Shown piece by piece: positions 10,901 through 20,354 of a stretch of DNA of 30,850 bases. The notes beneath the pieces were generated by a model that saw nothing but the letters and a program-made list of their open reading frames with translations, did not search any database and was not told where the DNA came from. The stretch covers positions 1 to 30,850 of the forward strand of contig JAWQRN010000358.1 in NCBI GenBank assembly GCA_033557685.1, in the 5' to 3' direction. Position 1 is the first letter of the stretch, and each line of letters starts with the position of its first letter. This stretch comes from Sperchopsis tessellata (Eukaryota > Arthropoda > Insecta > Coleoptera > Hydrophilidae). The translations under genes and the position numbers were made by a program.

Positions 10901-13900
10901 AAGGAGACACCATATCGCCGAAATTTTTCATTGTAGCTTTAGAGTATATGTTCTGGGAACTAAATTGGGAACAAATGGGCATTAAAAAGAATGGAGAATA
11001 TCTTAACCACTTGAGATTTTCAGATGATATCGTGTTATTTGCACACACTATCGAGGAGCTCCAAGAAAAAATCATTGATCTGGATTCTGATCGTAAAGAA
11101 GTAGGCCTTAGGATGAATCTTAGTGAACTGAAAGGTATGCGCACTATTCGATACCGTAACATCATAAATGTATTTGGGCCAGCTTATAATGATGGATGAA
11201 GATATGTGTTTAGAGATAGCACATAGAACATAGCTTGCATGGAGTACAACTGGACTTCTAAGCAACTCAGAGTTTTTGATCAGTGGGTTTTGTTTGTGAT
11301 AATGTATGCTACTGAGACGTGGACATTAGAGGCCTCGCATATACTGAAGCTCCAAACAATGCAAAGAAGTATTAAGAGATACATAATAGATTTGAGAAAT
11401 AGTGATACAAGGCGCTGTGTTTGGATAAGAAGCAAGACTAAAGTCAGGGATGGTATAGGGACAATGGAGACGAAAACGTGGAAATGGGCCGGACATCTTG
11501 GAAGGCAAGCAGATTATTGATCAAAGGAATAACCTTGTGGAAGCTTTGAGACAACATAAGACCAAGAAGAAGACACAATGAGAGGTGTGGTGGGGAACTA
11601 AGAAATTGATTTCGAGGCACGTGAATGAAAAGAACGAACAACCAAGGCGAGTGGAAGGAACTTGAGGTGGACCTCCAACAAAGGATGAACAACGAATGAT
11701 TATGATGACGATGATAGTATATATACTCTGGGGAAACTCTGCACATAAAAACAGGTTATTTATATTGTAGAAGAGCCTTTAGAAATATTTTGGATTTAAA
11801 ATATTGAGTTGTAGAGAATTTTTAAAAGATCTACACAGATTTACCCCATAATTTGTTAGCTCCAATGATTCTTCCTTCTTTTCCAAGCATGTGGCTCCAC
11901 ATGCGTACAATACAAAGGGAACTAGCAACAATAACCTGATACTATTACAAACAGCATTAGCACGAGTGAAAAGTGAGGTCGTCCAATCTCAATGTATAAT
12001 AATTTGGAATCATCTTCCAAACAATATTAAATGTCCGCCAACAACATAATTATTAGCAGTGACCAAACATACAAAAACTGCTCTATACAAAGTAGCATGG
12101 ATTTTAGTTAGTTGAATTGTGTGCACAAATGTATTTTACGAATTTACTTGTTTTTTCTCTATTGTAATTAATATTGTGTATTTCTTTGAAATTGTTTACA
12201 CCAGTTTTGGTATTGAAAATAAAGAATTTATCTATCTATCAATTATATGATAATGGGAGTCAAGAATAAAGTAATTACCTTCAATGAATTTACATAGGAG
12301 CATGAGCTGCAGAGTGTTGCCAAGATGCTACATTTTTCAACTTCTTACAAGAAACTTCTTACAAGAATTGTTTTAATTTTTTTACATCCACAGGTGCACA
12401 GTCATGGCACTACATGGGTTTGCTAATATGATACGTGTAATGCCATGTACGGAAACTGGGAGCACATTTGCAGTGCTTTAATACAAATTTAAGGCGATAA
12501 AAAAATACAGGCTAAGCTAAGCTTAAAATATACATAATGAAATAAACTGCCTGGAATGCATTTCTACTTTGGTATTTTGGAAACACATATTAGAACGATT
12601 AACTTACGTTAGTTTAAAATTACAATTCATGTAAACTGATCTATTGACAGCATTAGTTAATTTTATTTAATTCATTATCAAATATGTATGAGGTATATGA
12701 AACAAAGGCCAAAAAATTATTTGTGGAAGAATTACAAAAAAAAAAAAAAATTTATGATGACTTGGTGGAGAATCTAACTCTAATGTCGATATCAATCGAA
12801 ATTTCATAACAAAAATATATGATATCATAGTTTCATGTCTTTAAACAAAACTAACAAAATGAATAGAAGCGTAAGAATTCTTTTTTAAAAAATTATTATT
12901 CTTAACCAATTAAATAAAATATTAAAAGAAAATTAAAGGGCAGAAAATTTATATGGTATGTATAATGTGTTGAATGTTACATGGAAGAATGGCATATGAT
13001 CGACTATTCCATGTTACAGCTTGGGAAATTGATAATAGACATTAGAAACTATATATCCAAATATTATTATTTGAAGAATAATTTTATGTACATATCTATA
13101 TAAGTTCTTCAGTACTAAAAAGAAAAAAATTATCTAAGATCCAAACCAAAGAACAAAGATTAAACACAATAGCGATATTATCAATAGAATTTAATTTTAT
13201 ATTAAATATTGACTACAATGATATAATAAATGCTTATAGAGAACTGCTTCCCATTTTTAAGTTTTCATCTTCTACTTAGTGTACTAAGGCAATTACCAGT
13301 TGTTACAATTTGCATTTTAGTAATATTTATAAATTATGTCCATTTTTGTTTAATTATTGTAATAAATATTTTATATTTTTGCAGATTGTTAGCTAATTTG
13401 TTATTTAGGATAAGGCTTTTGTTATTTACTGTTCATTATTGATAAACAAAATATATGTTTTTTTTTATTACTTTCTGATCGACGGATAAAAATATTGTAA
13501 GAATTAGGCTTTTGCAGTTTATAGTCTAGTGTTGATAAAAGAATTAATTTGTGTTACTTCCTAATCACAGATTTTCAAGACAATACCAAAGTTTGAATTT
13601 TTAATGTGTGAGGTGCCGAAATAAATATGGCCTAAAGGCACCATTAATACAAATTCGGCACTGCCCCTGAGAAATAATGGTACTAAAATACCTTGAGCTT
13701 CTTGGACACATATAGATGTCTCGAAGAAACTATAACAAATGAAGTTCTTGACCATCACGAGTTTTTCATATTATTATTTAACTGAGTTATTATGAAATAT
13801 GTTACATAATTTGGTATAAAGAACCTTTTTCCTGTATATATAAGCATATTTCAGTCAATATCTATCTGAAGCAACAAACATTTATTTTCCTGAATTTGTT

Positions 13901-16900
13901 TCAACCTATTAGTATTTCATGAATGTCTGACAATAAAGCATATATTTTATTATATTCTATTAATTAACTAATAGGTATGTATTGAAAACCAACTTTGTGT
14001 ATATTCACTTGATATCTGTCTTTATATATAGTATTTGAAAGGGTTTGTTACTTCCTTTTAAATAAATATAAAAAAATTAAAACACAGTCACTAGTCATAT
14101 TGATATACAAAACTCTCATACGAACTGTTGCCACATATGGATGTGAGACAATAACGCTAACAAAAAAAATAGAGAGTATGTTTACCAGGTCTGTAAATAT
14201 GAAACTGGAATTTTCTCATAGATGGCTATAGTGTCAATGTAGTGACTGATAAACCGCGTCATTGGCACCTTTTTCTTGTGTTTACATTTGTCAAAGACTT
14301 TTAACCACAACAATACAAGTTTCATACAACAACATATTTTTTCATAATGTTGAAGATGTCGAATTTTGTACCTGAAAACTACGATTTGCGGACAGCATTG
14401 ATATTTACTATTTGAAGAAAACTGCTACAGAATCGCATCAAATGCTTGTCGAAGCTTATGGTGAGCATGCTCTTGGTAAATCACAGTGCTTTGGAAGGTT
14501 TAAAAAATTCAAAAGTGGCAATTTTGACATGAGAATTGAAGAACGTGGAAGACCACCGAGAAAGTTTGAGGATGCCAAATTGCAAGCATTGTTGGATGAA
14601 GATGACGCTCAAACGCAACAACAACTCGCGGATCAATTAAATGTGACACGAGAAGCCGTCTCCTTACGTTTGAAAGCCATGGACTGAATGAAAGACAGCA
14701 GGAAAACCGAAAAAACACTTGCGAAATGCTGCCCGCCAGGAACAAAAGAAAATCATTTCGAATTGTGACTGGCGATGAAAAATGGATATATTTCGAGAAT
14801 CCTAAGCGTAAAAGATCATGGGTAACTCCAAGTAAACCAGCGACATCGACTGCAAGGCCAAATCGCTATGGACGGAAGACAATGCTGTGTGTTTGGTGGG
14901 ATCTGAAGGGTGATATCTATCATGAGCTGCTAAAACCTGGCGAAACCGTTAATACTGAACGCTGCCGACAATAAATGATGGATTTGAACCAAGCATTTCG
15001 TGAAAAACGACCAGAATATCAAAAGAGGCAACACAAAATGATTTTGCTTCATGACAATGCACCATCGCACACAGCAAAACCGGTCAAGGAAACGATTGAG
15101 GTGTTTAGTTGCCAAATACTTTCAAATGCGGCTTACTCACCAGACTTGGCTCCATCCGATTACTACTTATCTGCATTGATGGGACACGCACTTGCTGAGC
15201 AGCAATTCACTTCTTACGAAAATGGCTCGATGATTGATTTACCTCAAAAGAGCAACAGTTTTTTTGGTGTGGCATCCACAAATTGCCAGAGAGATGGGAA
15301 AAATGTGTAGCTAGCGATGAACAATACTTTAAATAAAATATTTTTTACCATTTTCATACATTAAATGTGTATTTTCTATAAAAAAATTCCCGTTTCATAT
15401 TTAAAGACCTGGTAATGTGTTTGAGAGGAAAGTACTACGACGAATCTATGGGCCTATTAACGAGAGAGGACAATGGAGGATGAGATAAAATGCTGAATTA
15501 TCGGACCTTTATAAATGTGCGGATCTTGTCAGCTTTATTAAGATAAAAAGACTCCAGTGGGCAGGTCACGTTCAACGAATGCAGAACTGAGTGACAAAGC
15601 GGACTTTTGAGGGCGCAGTAGAAGGCAGGAGACCGGTAGGAAAACCGAGGAAAAGATGGGTGGAGGGTGTGCGAGAGGATGCCAGAAATTGCTTACAGGA
15701 GTGAAACTGGTAAGGTGCAGCAATGCAGAAAGTTGAGTGGATAGTAAGGTCCCAATTTGGGATGTAGTGCCAATAGAAGAAGAAGTCACATTGATATGCC
15801 AATGTTTACAATCAAAACTGTCAATTATGGGCTAATTAAATGTTGTTTACCACTTTGTTGGCAACTTTATAAATATAGTATGAAAACTTACAATAAATTT
15901 AAAATGTATCCATTGCATTTGTAATATATATTTAACAATATAAAAGATATATTGATATGTTAAGAATACAAGATAATTAATTTCATTAAGTGACAGTTGT
16001 TATCAAATAATGTGAACATAGTGATTTCATAATTGTATCTACTCAAATGTAGCTTTAACTTTCATTATCAAAGTGTACCCAAGGATTGGAGATCGATTGT
16101 GTTGCTTCAGTTTAAGATGGGTGATAAGTGAAAATCACAGGAGAATAGCAATAGCAGATTTATGAAGGCAGGGAAAAAACTCAGATGAATTTTTGATGGG
16201 ACAGTGCTTGTGACAAGGTGGGTATTGTACCCGTTTATATTATGCGGCAGTTGCACCTTGGATATAAGAATCTAAGACTGGTTTGAGTTACAATGTGGGT
16301 GTTTGCTGGCAATATTGTGTTCTTTGTGGGATCAGAAGTAAAACTTCAGAGTAATGTTGAAATGCTCTGCAGGACGCTAATGTGACAGCTGAAGTGGTTT
16401 GGCAACCTAAGCAGAATGAACAAGGTTAGGTGTGAAAGAAGACATGGGAGGCAAGGACTCAAGGACGAATTAGCAAGGATCATTGACAGCAGAGAGAGCT
16501 AAGTTTTTCTAAGAAAATCTGGATAAGTAGAAAGATAACAGTGCAATAATAGATGAGGATTACGAATAAGATAATGAATATAAGTTCCTAAATGCCATTA
16601 AGCCATTGGAGCCCAATAAATGTACACGTGGTTGTTTAAGAGAATTTCTAAAAATATATGTACCTTAACACTTCTTTAATTTCCTCATCTGAAGAAGTAT
16701 TGTTCAATTGTCCGAGGAGTATTTCAGCAACTATTCGTTGAAAACTAAAATGGACAGCCTGCAACCCTTCATGACCATCAAAAACACCATAAAGATAGTT
16801 TTCATTATCAATTTTATAATGGAAACATCTATCTTCAAACTCATGGTCTTCCTGTCTGTTTCCATCTTCTCGATAAATTTGATTTGTAGCATATCCTATA

Positions 16901-16974
16901 CCTGATAACTTACAGACTTCTAGATCGTCTGTCCAACTTCTTGAGGTATTGTACTGGTAATCTTGAAGTAACAT
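7956..16974 (-). CDS. TAB1: TGF-beta-activated kinase 1-binding protein 1 (TAB1), complete 4-exon gene
   Basis: TAB1 is a PP2C-like pseudophosphatase that binds and activates TAK1 (MAP3K7) in cytosolic NF-kB/JNK/p38 signalling. Exons: 16664-16974, 8967-9340, 8523-8779 and 7956-8399; they join in frame (Arg split at junction 1, Ser at 2, phase 0 at 3) to 461 residues, near the roughly 500 of vertebrate TAB1. The start is ATG 16974. Residues 13-27 (WTDDL, LSGIGYATN) match the TAB1 N-terminus. PP2C-fold landmarks are VFDGHEG (64-70), SSGTAA (160-165), LYVGNIGNCR (175-184), SVDHD (202-206), LLMSSGLF (284-291) and REDITLIVRNF (352-362). A low-complexity Asn/Ser/Thr linker leads to PYVDFSIYY (435-443), the TAK1-binding motif. 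Asp-to-Ser at 288 and Glu in place of Asp at 353 argue against normal phosphatase activity. Intron 1 (9341-16663) is 7.3 kb and packed with dead transposons; the other introns are short. Confidence 0.95.
9514..10440 (+). mobile_element. CR1/L2/Jockey-like non-LTR retrotransposon, RT part (left half)
   Basis: Plus-strand RT pieces in shifting frames. A 68-codon open segment from 9535 has KLSKYFSGKIAVLQLIANK and GTFPSKLKHFFIISLHKK, the lead-in to RT motif 1. Near 9820-9870 there is EVLTGLSLGET. Around 10030-10060 the VPQGS equivalent is visible (GVPQGSI). At 10115-10135 the catalytic box reads FADYT instead of FADDT. ECLEKFED and LNADK follow, then FLGLILDSTHNWKLHT near 10335-10380. Stops and frameshifts are frequent. 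The reading resumes at about 11717 after an RTE-like insertion. It lies antisense in TAB1 intron 1. Confidence 0.75.
10441..11716 (+). mobile_element. RTE-like non-LTR retrotransposon, 5'-truncated, nested insertion
   Basis: Plus-strand RT pieces: TKIFTNRLKDQFDSYQPKEQ then AGYYNRYSTIDHIHTEHELL (about 10557-10680), IDYEKAF (10725-10745), GVREGDTISPKFF (10890-10930) and HLRFSDDIVLFAHT (11008-11050), where the catalytic SDD is kept. RMNLSELKGM follows. The C-terminal region has RVFDQWVL, ATETWTLEAS and KWAGHLGRQ (11266-11510), and degenerate sequence runs to WKELEVDLQQRMNNE (about 11650-11695). It ends in a GAT/TGA-rich tail at 11697-11716. Several stops and frameshifts make it a pseudogene. The start is inferred (10440-10475), since the element is truncated and the host reading fades there. 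Confidence 0.75.
11717..12240 (+). mobile_element. CR1/L2/Jockey-like element, 3' half, with (TATC)n tail
   Basis: Directly after the RTE-like tail the interrupted element resumes with YILWGNSAHKNRLFIL, then SCREFLKDLH, PHAYNTKGTSNNN and IIIWNHLPNNIK (about 11718-12032), the usual C-terminal stretch of CR1/L2/Jockey-type ORF2. A 3' UTR follows and the element ends with AATAAAGAATTTATCTATC, a short tetranucleotide tail at about 12218-12240. In-frame stops replace several codons. Confidence 0.72.
12241..14050. other. TAB1 intron 1, no recognised element
   Basis: AT-rich intronic sequence with a 15-bp A run near 12736-12750. A hydrophobic 70-codon open frame at 13230-13442 and a 65-codon minus-strand frame at 13561-13758 are not recognised. 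The second lies in less AT-rich DNA and might belong to an unknown repeat. Confidence 0.5.
14091..14184 (+). mobile_element. RTE-like element 3' region, left of mariner
   Basis: One open frame reads LIYKTLIRTVATYGCETITL then TKKIESMF up to the mariner's left TA. This is the region after the RT domain of endonuclease-RT elements of RTE type. It continues in frame after 15413. Confidence 0.75.
14185..15412 (+). mobile_element. Mariner element, mauritiana (Mos1-like) type, full length but dead
   Basis: A 1,228-bp element with 30-bp terminal inverted repeats at 14185-14214 and 15383-15412. Both start CCAGGTCT and 28 of 30 positions match. It is flanked by the TA dinucleotide on both sides (14183-14184 and 15413-15414). 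It carries one degenerate transposase gene of the Mos1-like subfamily. It is inserted in an older RTE-like sequence, whose reading frame is restored exactly when the element and one TA are removed. Confidence 0.92.
14356..15336 (+). pseudogene. Mariner transposase pseudogene (DD34D)
   Basis: The transposase starts MSNFVPENYD at 14356 (an in-frame ATG also lies at 14347). A frameshift follows just before 14412, where KKTATESHQMLVEAYGEHA continues the helix-turn-helix region. After TREAVSLRLKAMD (14687) about 15 codons, including the WVPHEL-type linker, are deleted and the frame shifts. The catalytic region from about 14692 has TGDEKW (first Asp), a TAA in place of Gln at 14972-14974, HDNAPSH (second Asp) and YSPDLAPSD (third Asp), with 34 residues between the last two. 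The end frameshifts near 15222, has TGA for a Trp, and continues as GIHKLPERWEKCVASDE to TAA at 15334-15336. All three catalytic Asp codons survive, but the gene is broken in at least five places. Confidence 0.9.
15413..15790 (+). mobile_element. RTE-like element 3' region, right of mariner
   Basis: Continues the pre-insertion frame: VFERKVLRRIYGPINERGQW, DLYKCADL, RLQWAGHVQRM, VEGRRPVGKPRKRWVEGV and REDARNCLQE. These are landmarks of the C-terminal tail of endonuclease-RT elements of RTE type. In-frame stops (TAA after WRMR, TGA after RMQN, further stops near the end) show decay. The last recognisable piece is near 15768. Confidence 0.78.
15791..16060. other. TAB1 intron 1, nothing recognised
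   Basis: AT-rich intronic DNA without motifs I can name. Confidence 0.5.
16070..16510 (+). mobile_element. Decayed non-LTR retrotransposon tail
   Basis: Plus-strand frames give KDWRSIVLLQFKMGDK near 16085-16130, which resembles the start of an RT domain. Further on, QLKWFGNLSRMNKVRCERRH followed by GRQGLKDELARI appears around 16385-16490, resembling the 'WFGHVxRM...GRxxxRW' region after the RT. The stretch is less AT-rich than its flanks. Frames change several times, so the assignment is tentative. Confidence 0.4.
16664..16974 (-). CDS. TAB1: TAB1 exon 1 (start codon and first PP2C motifs)
   Basis: This isolated exon encodes residues 1-103 plus two bases of codon 104, and ends AAG|GTACATAT. 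It carries the TAB1 N-terminus, the DGHEG motif and the LLGQL helix. The ATG context is AGAAAATG. It is 7.3 kb from exon 2, so it is easy to mistake for an independent PP2C fragment. Confidence 0.93.
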
Positions 16975-17640
16975 TTTCTAAACCTTTGCTCACGTTGTAC
17001 CCACAATTCATTCAAAGTGTTCACATCACTAAGAAGTTATAAATATCAAAATATCTTCAGAACGTACTTCACATAACCTAACATGTATAGTTGTACTTTC
17101 GGTTGCATAAGTTACAATTCTGTAATAAATTTGTAACAATAATAAATCGCAGAGATGGACTAGCAGCTGTAGTACCCAGTTAAATACCGTAGAATTGACT
17201 CAATAGTAAAAATTACCCTTTACGTGTTACTTCAGTATTACATATGTTATAGCATTATTTTATGTACTCACTTCGCTAGGATAGGTGCCATTGTTAAAAA
17301 AGACGGGACGTCCTTAGCAATGACGTCTTGTAATGGTTTCGTAAGTGTCCAAGATAGCGCTTGTCAGAGCATTCAGTCCGTTTTCAACCATCAGTTTCTT
17401 TTCAGCTCTGCTCTGCCTTTCAGTTCTTTTTACATTCAATCATATTCTATATGGCGAATATTTTATTTTTATACGAGAATATATCCATTGGCGTTTAAAA
17501 GCAAAGTGGTTGGCGTCTGGTGAGCGGAAGTGCAACCCTCAGATGGATAGGTTGCAGTTATTTAAATCTGTTTATCATGCATTTCGCAATGGATGGGACT
17601 ACAGAAGAACAAACAACAGTTCGTGTAGAACTTAAATCGT
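16975..17640. other. TAB1 5' flank and upstream region
   Basis: Contains the TAB1 5' UTR and presumably its promoter (transcription leftward from about 17000-17200); no TATA box or clear initiator was identified. Two overlapping plus-strand open frames (17224-17523 and 17345-17635) have no recognised features. Base composition from 17280 to 17640 is richer in G+C than the surroundings. Confidence 0.4.
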
Positions 17641-17662
17641 AGCAAGGAAGGGAAATAAGTAG

Positions 17663-17825
17663 TGTTCGGTGCCTCAGTGTGACAGTAAAGCAACTGGTGG
17701 ATTTACTTTCCATTTATTTCCCAAGGACAAAGCCAGCTAAAAGCATGGCTACATGTGTTGAAAAGTGGGAAGAAAGTATCAAAAACAATGTTGTGTGTAG
17801 AGAACATTTCAAACCTGACGATTTT
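17663..17825 (+). pseudogene. Broken THAP zinc-finger domain (P-element/THAP9-like fragment)
   Basis: The plus strand encodes CSVPQCDSKATGGFTFHLFP followed by KDKAS and a stop at 17738. After a frame change comes KWEESIKNNVVCREHFKPDD (about 17763-17822). Together this is a THAP C2CH finger: Cys-x4-Cys, the HLFP motif, a conserved Trp, Cys-x2-His, then FKPDDF. A middle piece (LKAWLHVL) lies in the third frame, so there are probably two small indels. A TAG lies just before the first Cys. THAP domains occur in P-type transposases and in domesticated regulators. Here the frame is broken and no transposase core follows, so I infer a transposon fragment. Confidence 0.7.
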
Positions 17826-17829
17826 TCTA

Positions 17830-19860
17830 TTTTGATAAGTGTATTATTCAATGTCTGTACTGTATTTACACTAGACATATAAATAGTCAAGAAATCTATA
17901 CATATTTGTATCATAGCCAGGAACATCTTTTGGTTTGTATAGATGAAATCATTTATTGATACGTCTAGTACCTACCTAGGTAATTTTGTACTGCATACCT
18001 ACAGAAAATGTACAATTTACTAAAAGGAAGGCAAATACCTACTGCAGTTGCCTACCTACTGTAGTTTACAATAGGTAGATCATCGACATCATATTTAAGT
18101 CAGTATCTTTACAGGAGGTGAATCTACGAGAATGCTAACTGCCGGAGAATAATATAACACATATTGCATGAGGCCTTTAATCCAAATGTGATGTTTGCAG
18201 TCATAATGAAAAGATAATGGGTCTCACCGTCCGTCCTTGCTATCACGCCACTTCGATTTGCCTTGATAATTACCGATCCCTCAACAAATGGTCTTTTCAA
18301 ATCCCCCATATAATCAATAATATCAACGATATCAACCGCTGGCTCAAACATTATGGGAAATGAATTAAATTTAAACACTTTATCACGGCATAAACACGTA
18401 TCAAGCAATGTAATCAATGCAATCTATACACCATCAGACGGCCAACTTGGATTCGATGCTAGCGCACCTAGAGGTCTTTTAAACGCCAATTAGCTTCTCA
18501 ACACAAACTTCATAGTTGGCACTAAATAAACACTGCATAGATACTCTATGTCAACTACGTTAACCCCATGTGTGCAAGTGAAAGTTAGGTATACGATATA
18601 TAATTCCAAGTGATTTATTTTCGTATACATAATTTGTATTACTATTTACGTCATTGTGTAACCTAAATGTTCTACTTTGTTTAGACATAGCCATCCAAAT
18701 CTAACGTCATCTTCTGGGAAAGTCCAGGTGGGGTAAATCTAATAGGGTACATCCGTGTTTGGACTTATTGACAAAAATATACACCTTCTCTTCTGCATCG
18801 GGGGTATTTACGATCAACTTATAACAATTCAGAATAGTTTTCTACCTCAAAAGGATCGATGTACTTGTTCATCGGTTTCTACCAATTACGAACAGTTTAT
18901 ACTATCAACCAGTATTTGTGTATCTTGTCGCACTGTCAAATAACTCATATACATTAAACTTTCTATAAGTTTTAAACATTTCTAGTACGCGAAATAGTTG
19001 TATTTGTGTTCACTAGTACATACATACTGTATAAACTCTACAATTATTTGTTTATAATAAGATAGTGTGTGAAAAACCTCAAAATCCATTATTTCACCCC
19101 AATTGTATATTTTCTCTTACGTCCCTTCTACATTGCACGAAAACAGTGCACACACATACGTCCGCAGCTATTAGAGATAAGGTAAGCGAAAACATTTGTT
19201 ACTTTATTACTTATAAGAAATTTACTCCTATTTACAAAAGACAGAACCAGTACCGCTATATTCATTTACAGTTCACATATGTCTTTCGAAATAAAACACA
19301 ACTCTACCCAAAAAGTACCTTCTCCAGAAGGAAAATGACCATCCGATCCTTTACTTTTCCAGAAAGAAAGGTTACTTTCATACTTGAGGTTAAATAAGTA
19401 CATCCACGCATATCTATTCAGATATACACTTCCACTCTGTGGAACGAACTTCGTTGCTGTGGCAACGCGGTGTTAGGTTGTTTTAGTTAGCGTTTGAAAT
19501 GGAAAGCACATATACAGACAGCATGAGGTATATATGTTCTTATAGGTATTAGTTTTAGTTACCCAGTTTATATAATTTATGGGCATGTATGAAAGAGAGC
19601 CTCTAAATTCTATTGAAAGTATCACTGCCGTTCTTTGCTATCGTACATAGGTATCAACATCTATATTGTTGCTAACATCTAGTGTACAATATCACTTTTT
19701 TTGAAGTGAAAATCGAAGCAAAATTTATTGTAGTGTACGTAAGATGCGTATATATATATTTCGAGAACATGTTTTACTGAAAAAGTGTAAGTAATGAGAA
19801 AAAAACCTAATTATATAAAACTATAATAATGGAAATTAAACATTTATTGTGCCACGTTAA
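17830..19860. other. Intergenic region, no confirmed gene
   Basis: Mixed composition. It holds a 97-codon minus-strand open frame at 18124-18417 and a 110-codon plus-strand frame at 19065-19397 that I do not recognise. A degenerate CTAGGTG-containing site lies at 18457-18467 (minus strand). No transposon signature was found. Confidence 0.4.
18124..18417 (-). other. Unrecognised 97-codon open frame
   Basis: The product contains FPIMFEPAVDIVDIIDYMGD then LKRPFVEGSVIIKANR, a balanced composition that looks more protein-like than most chance frames here. The frame is open upstream to a TAG at about 18427, preceded by an AG that could be a splice acceptor. No good GT donor is visible at its end. 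It may be an exon of an unknown gene or a transposon fragment. No family is claimed. Confidence 0.2.
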
Positions 19861-19876
19861 TCGGTCTTCTAGCTGA

Positions 19877-19890
19877 CCACTAGGTGGCGC
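19877..19890 (+). promoter_or_regulatory. CTCF-like motif
   Basis: CCACTAGGTGGCGC matches the CTCF core (CCAnnAGrkGGCGC in insects). A second AGATGGCGC core in the same orientation lies at 19938-19946. Motif match only; occupancy is not known. Confidence 0.5.
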
Positions 19891-19937
19891 GACTACAGGT
19901 TAATTTGACATGACTCTCAAGTACGAACGTTGCGTAC

Positions 19938-19946
19938 AGATGGCGC
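19938..19946 (+). promoter_or_regulatory. Second CTCF-like core
   Basis: AGATGGCGC fits the AGrkGGCGC core. It is 8 bp upstream of the TATA-like box and about 50 bp from the stronger site at 19877. Short motifs of this type are also common by chance. Confidence 0.35.
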
Positions 19947-19953
19947 AACAAGG

Positions 19954-19960
19954 TATAAAA
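19954..19960 (+). promoter_or_regulatory. TATA-like box of the signal-peptide gene
   Basis: TATAAAA in the context GGTATAAAATATT. It would place a start site near 19984, about 310 bp upstream of the ATG at 20294. An NRF1/Ewg-like GCATGCGC lies between them at 20165-20172. The TATA assignment is inferred from position and is not certain in AT-rich DNA. Confidence 0.35.
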
Positions 19961-20293
19961 TATTGTAAACACCAGCAAAATTATCAATATCAAACAAAAC
20001 GGTCTCTCTCGCAGTGCTCACGTACATGTCATCTCTCCGTCGTGGACGTTCCACATTTTCGCGTTGATTGGCCTAACGACAAAGGCATCCCTTGGACACA
20101 GAAATGAGTTTGTGAAAGAATATTTTTTTGTTCCGAAATTGTAATTATTGAGAAGAAAACAAACGCATGCGCCCTATTACCTTCAACAAAAGGTTCATAA
20201 TGTTTTCTAAGAAGTCAGCTGTACAATTAGGAATGATTTAGACGAGTTTTTGGGTGTGTTTTTGTGGTGTAGTGAGGTTTACAGTGCGAGACA

Positions 20294-20354
20294 ATGTTGT
20301 ATGAATTTGGATATTTCACATTCCTGCTATGTGTGGTGCCCTGCATACAAAGTG
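20294..20354 (+). CDS. First coding exon of an unidentified secreted or membrane protein
   Basis: The ATG at 20294 (context GAGACAATG) opens 20 codons encoding MLYEFGYFTFLLCVVPCIQS. It has a short n-region, a hydrophobic core (residues 6-18) and a polar c-region, that is, a classic signal peptide. One further base is followed by the donor G|GTGAGT at 20355, so the intron is phase 1. Signal-peptide exons ending in phase 1 are common in modular extracellular proteins. The upstream 300 bp is less AT-rich and carries TATA-like and NRF1-like elements. No downstream exon was recognised in the remaining 10 kb, so the first intron may be long or the exon may be spurious. The protein family cannot be told from the signal peptide. 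Confidence 0.5.

Noticed and set aside
13230..13442. Small hydrophobic membrane protein
   Set aside because: The composition is explained by T-rich DNA; it lies in a TAB1 intron without supporting signals.
14356..15336. Active mariner transposase
   Set aside because: Frameshifts near 14410, 14690 and 15222, a deleted linker, and in-frame stops at 14972-14974 and in the C-terminal part.
16664..16974. Separate PP2C phosphatase gene fragment
   Set aside because: The donor phase joins exactly with exon 2 at 9340 and the N-terminal sequence is TAB1-like, so it is exon 1 of TAB1.
19318..19380. Heat-shock or STAT-type element cluster (TTCTCCAGAA, TTCCAGAAAG)
   Set aside because: Only two short inverted units with irregular spacing; expected by chance and not next to a supported start site.
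19065..19397. 110-codon plus-strand open frame as a gene
   Set aside because: His/Thr/Lys-rich with no recognisable motif or splice context; this length is expected by chance in a 31-kb AT-rich window.
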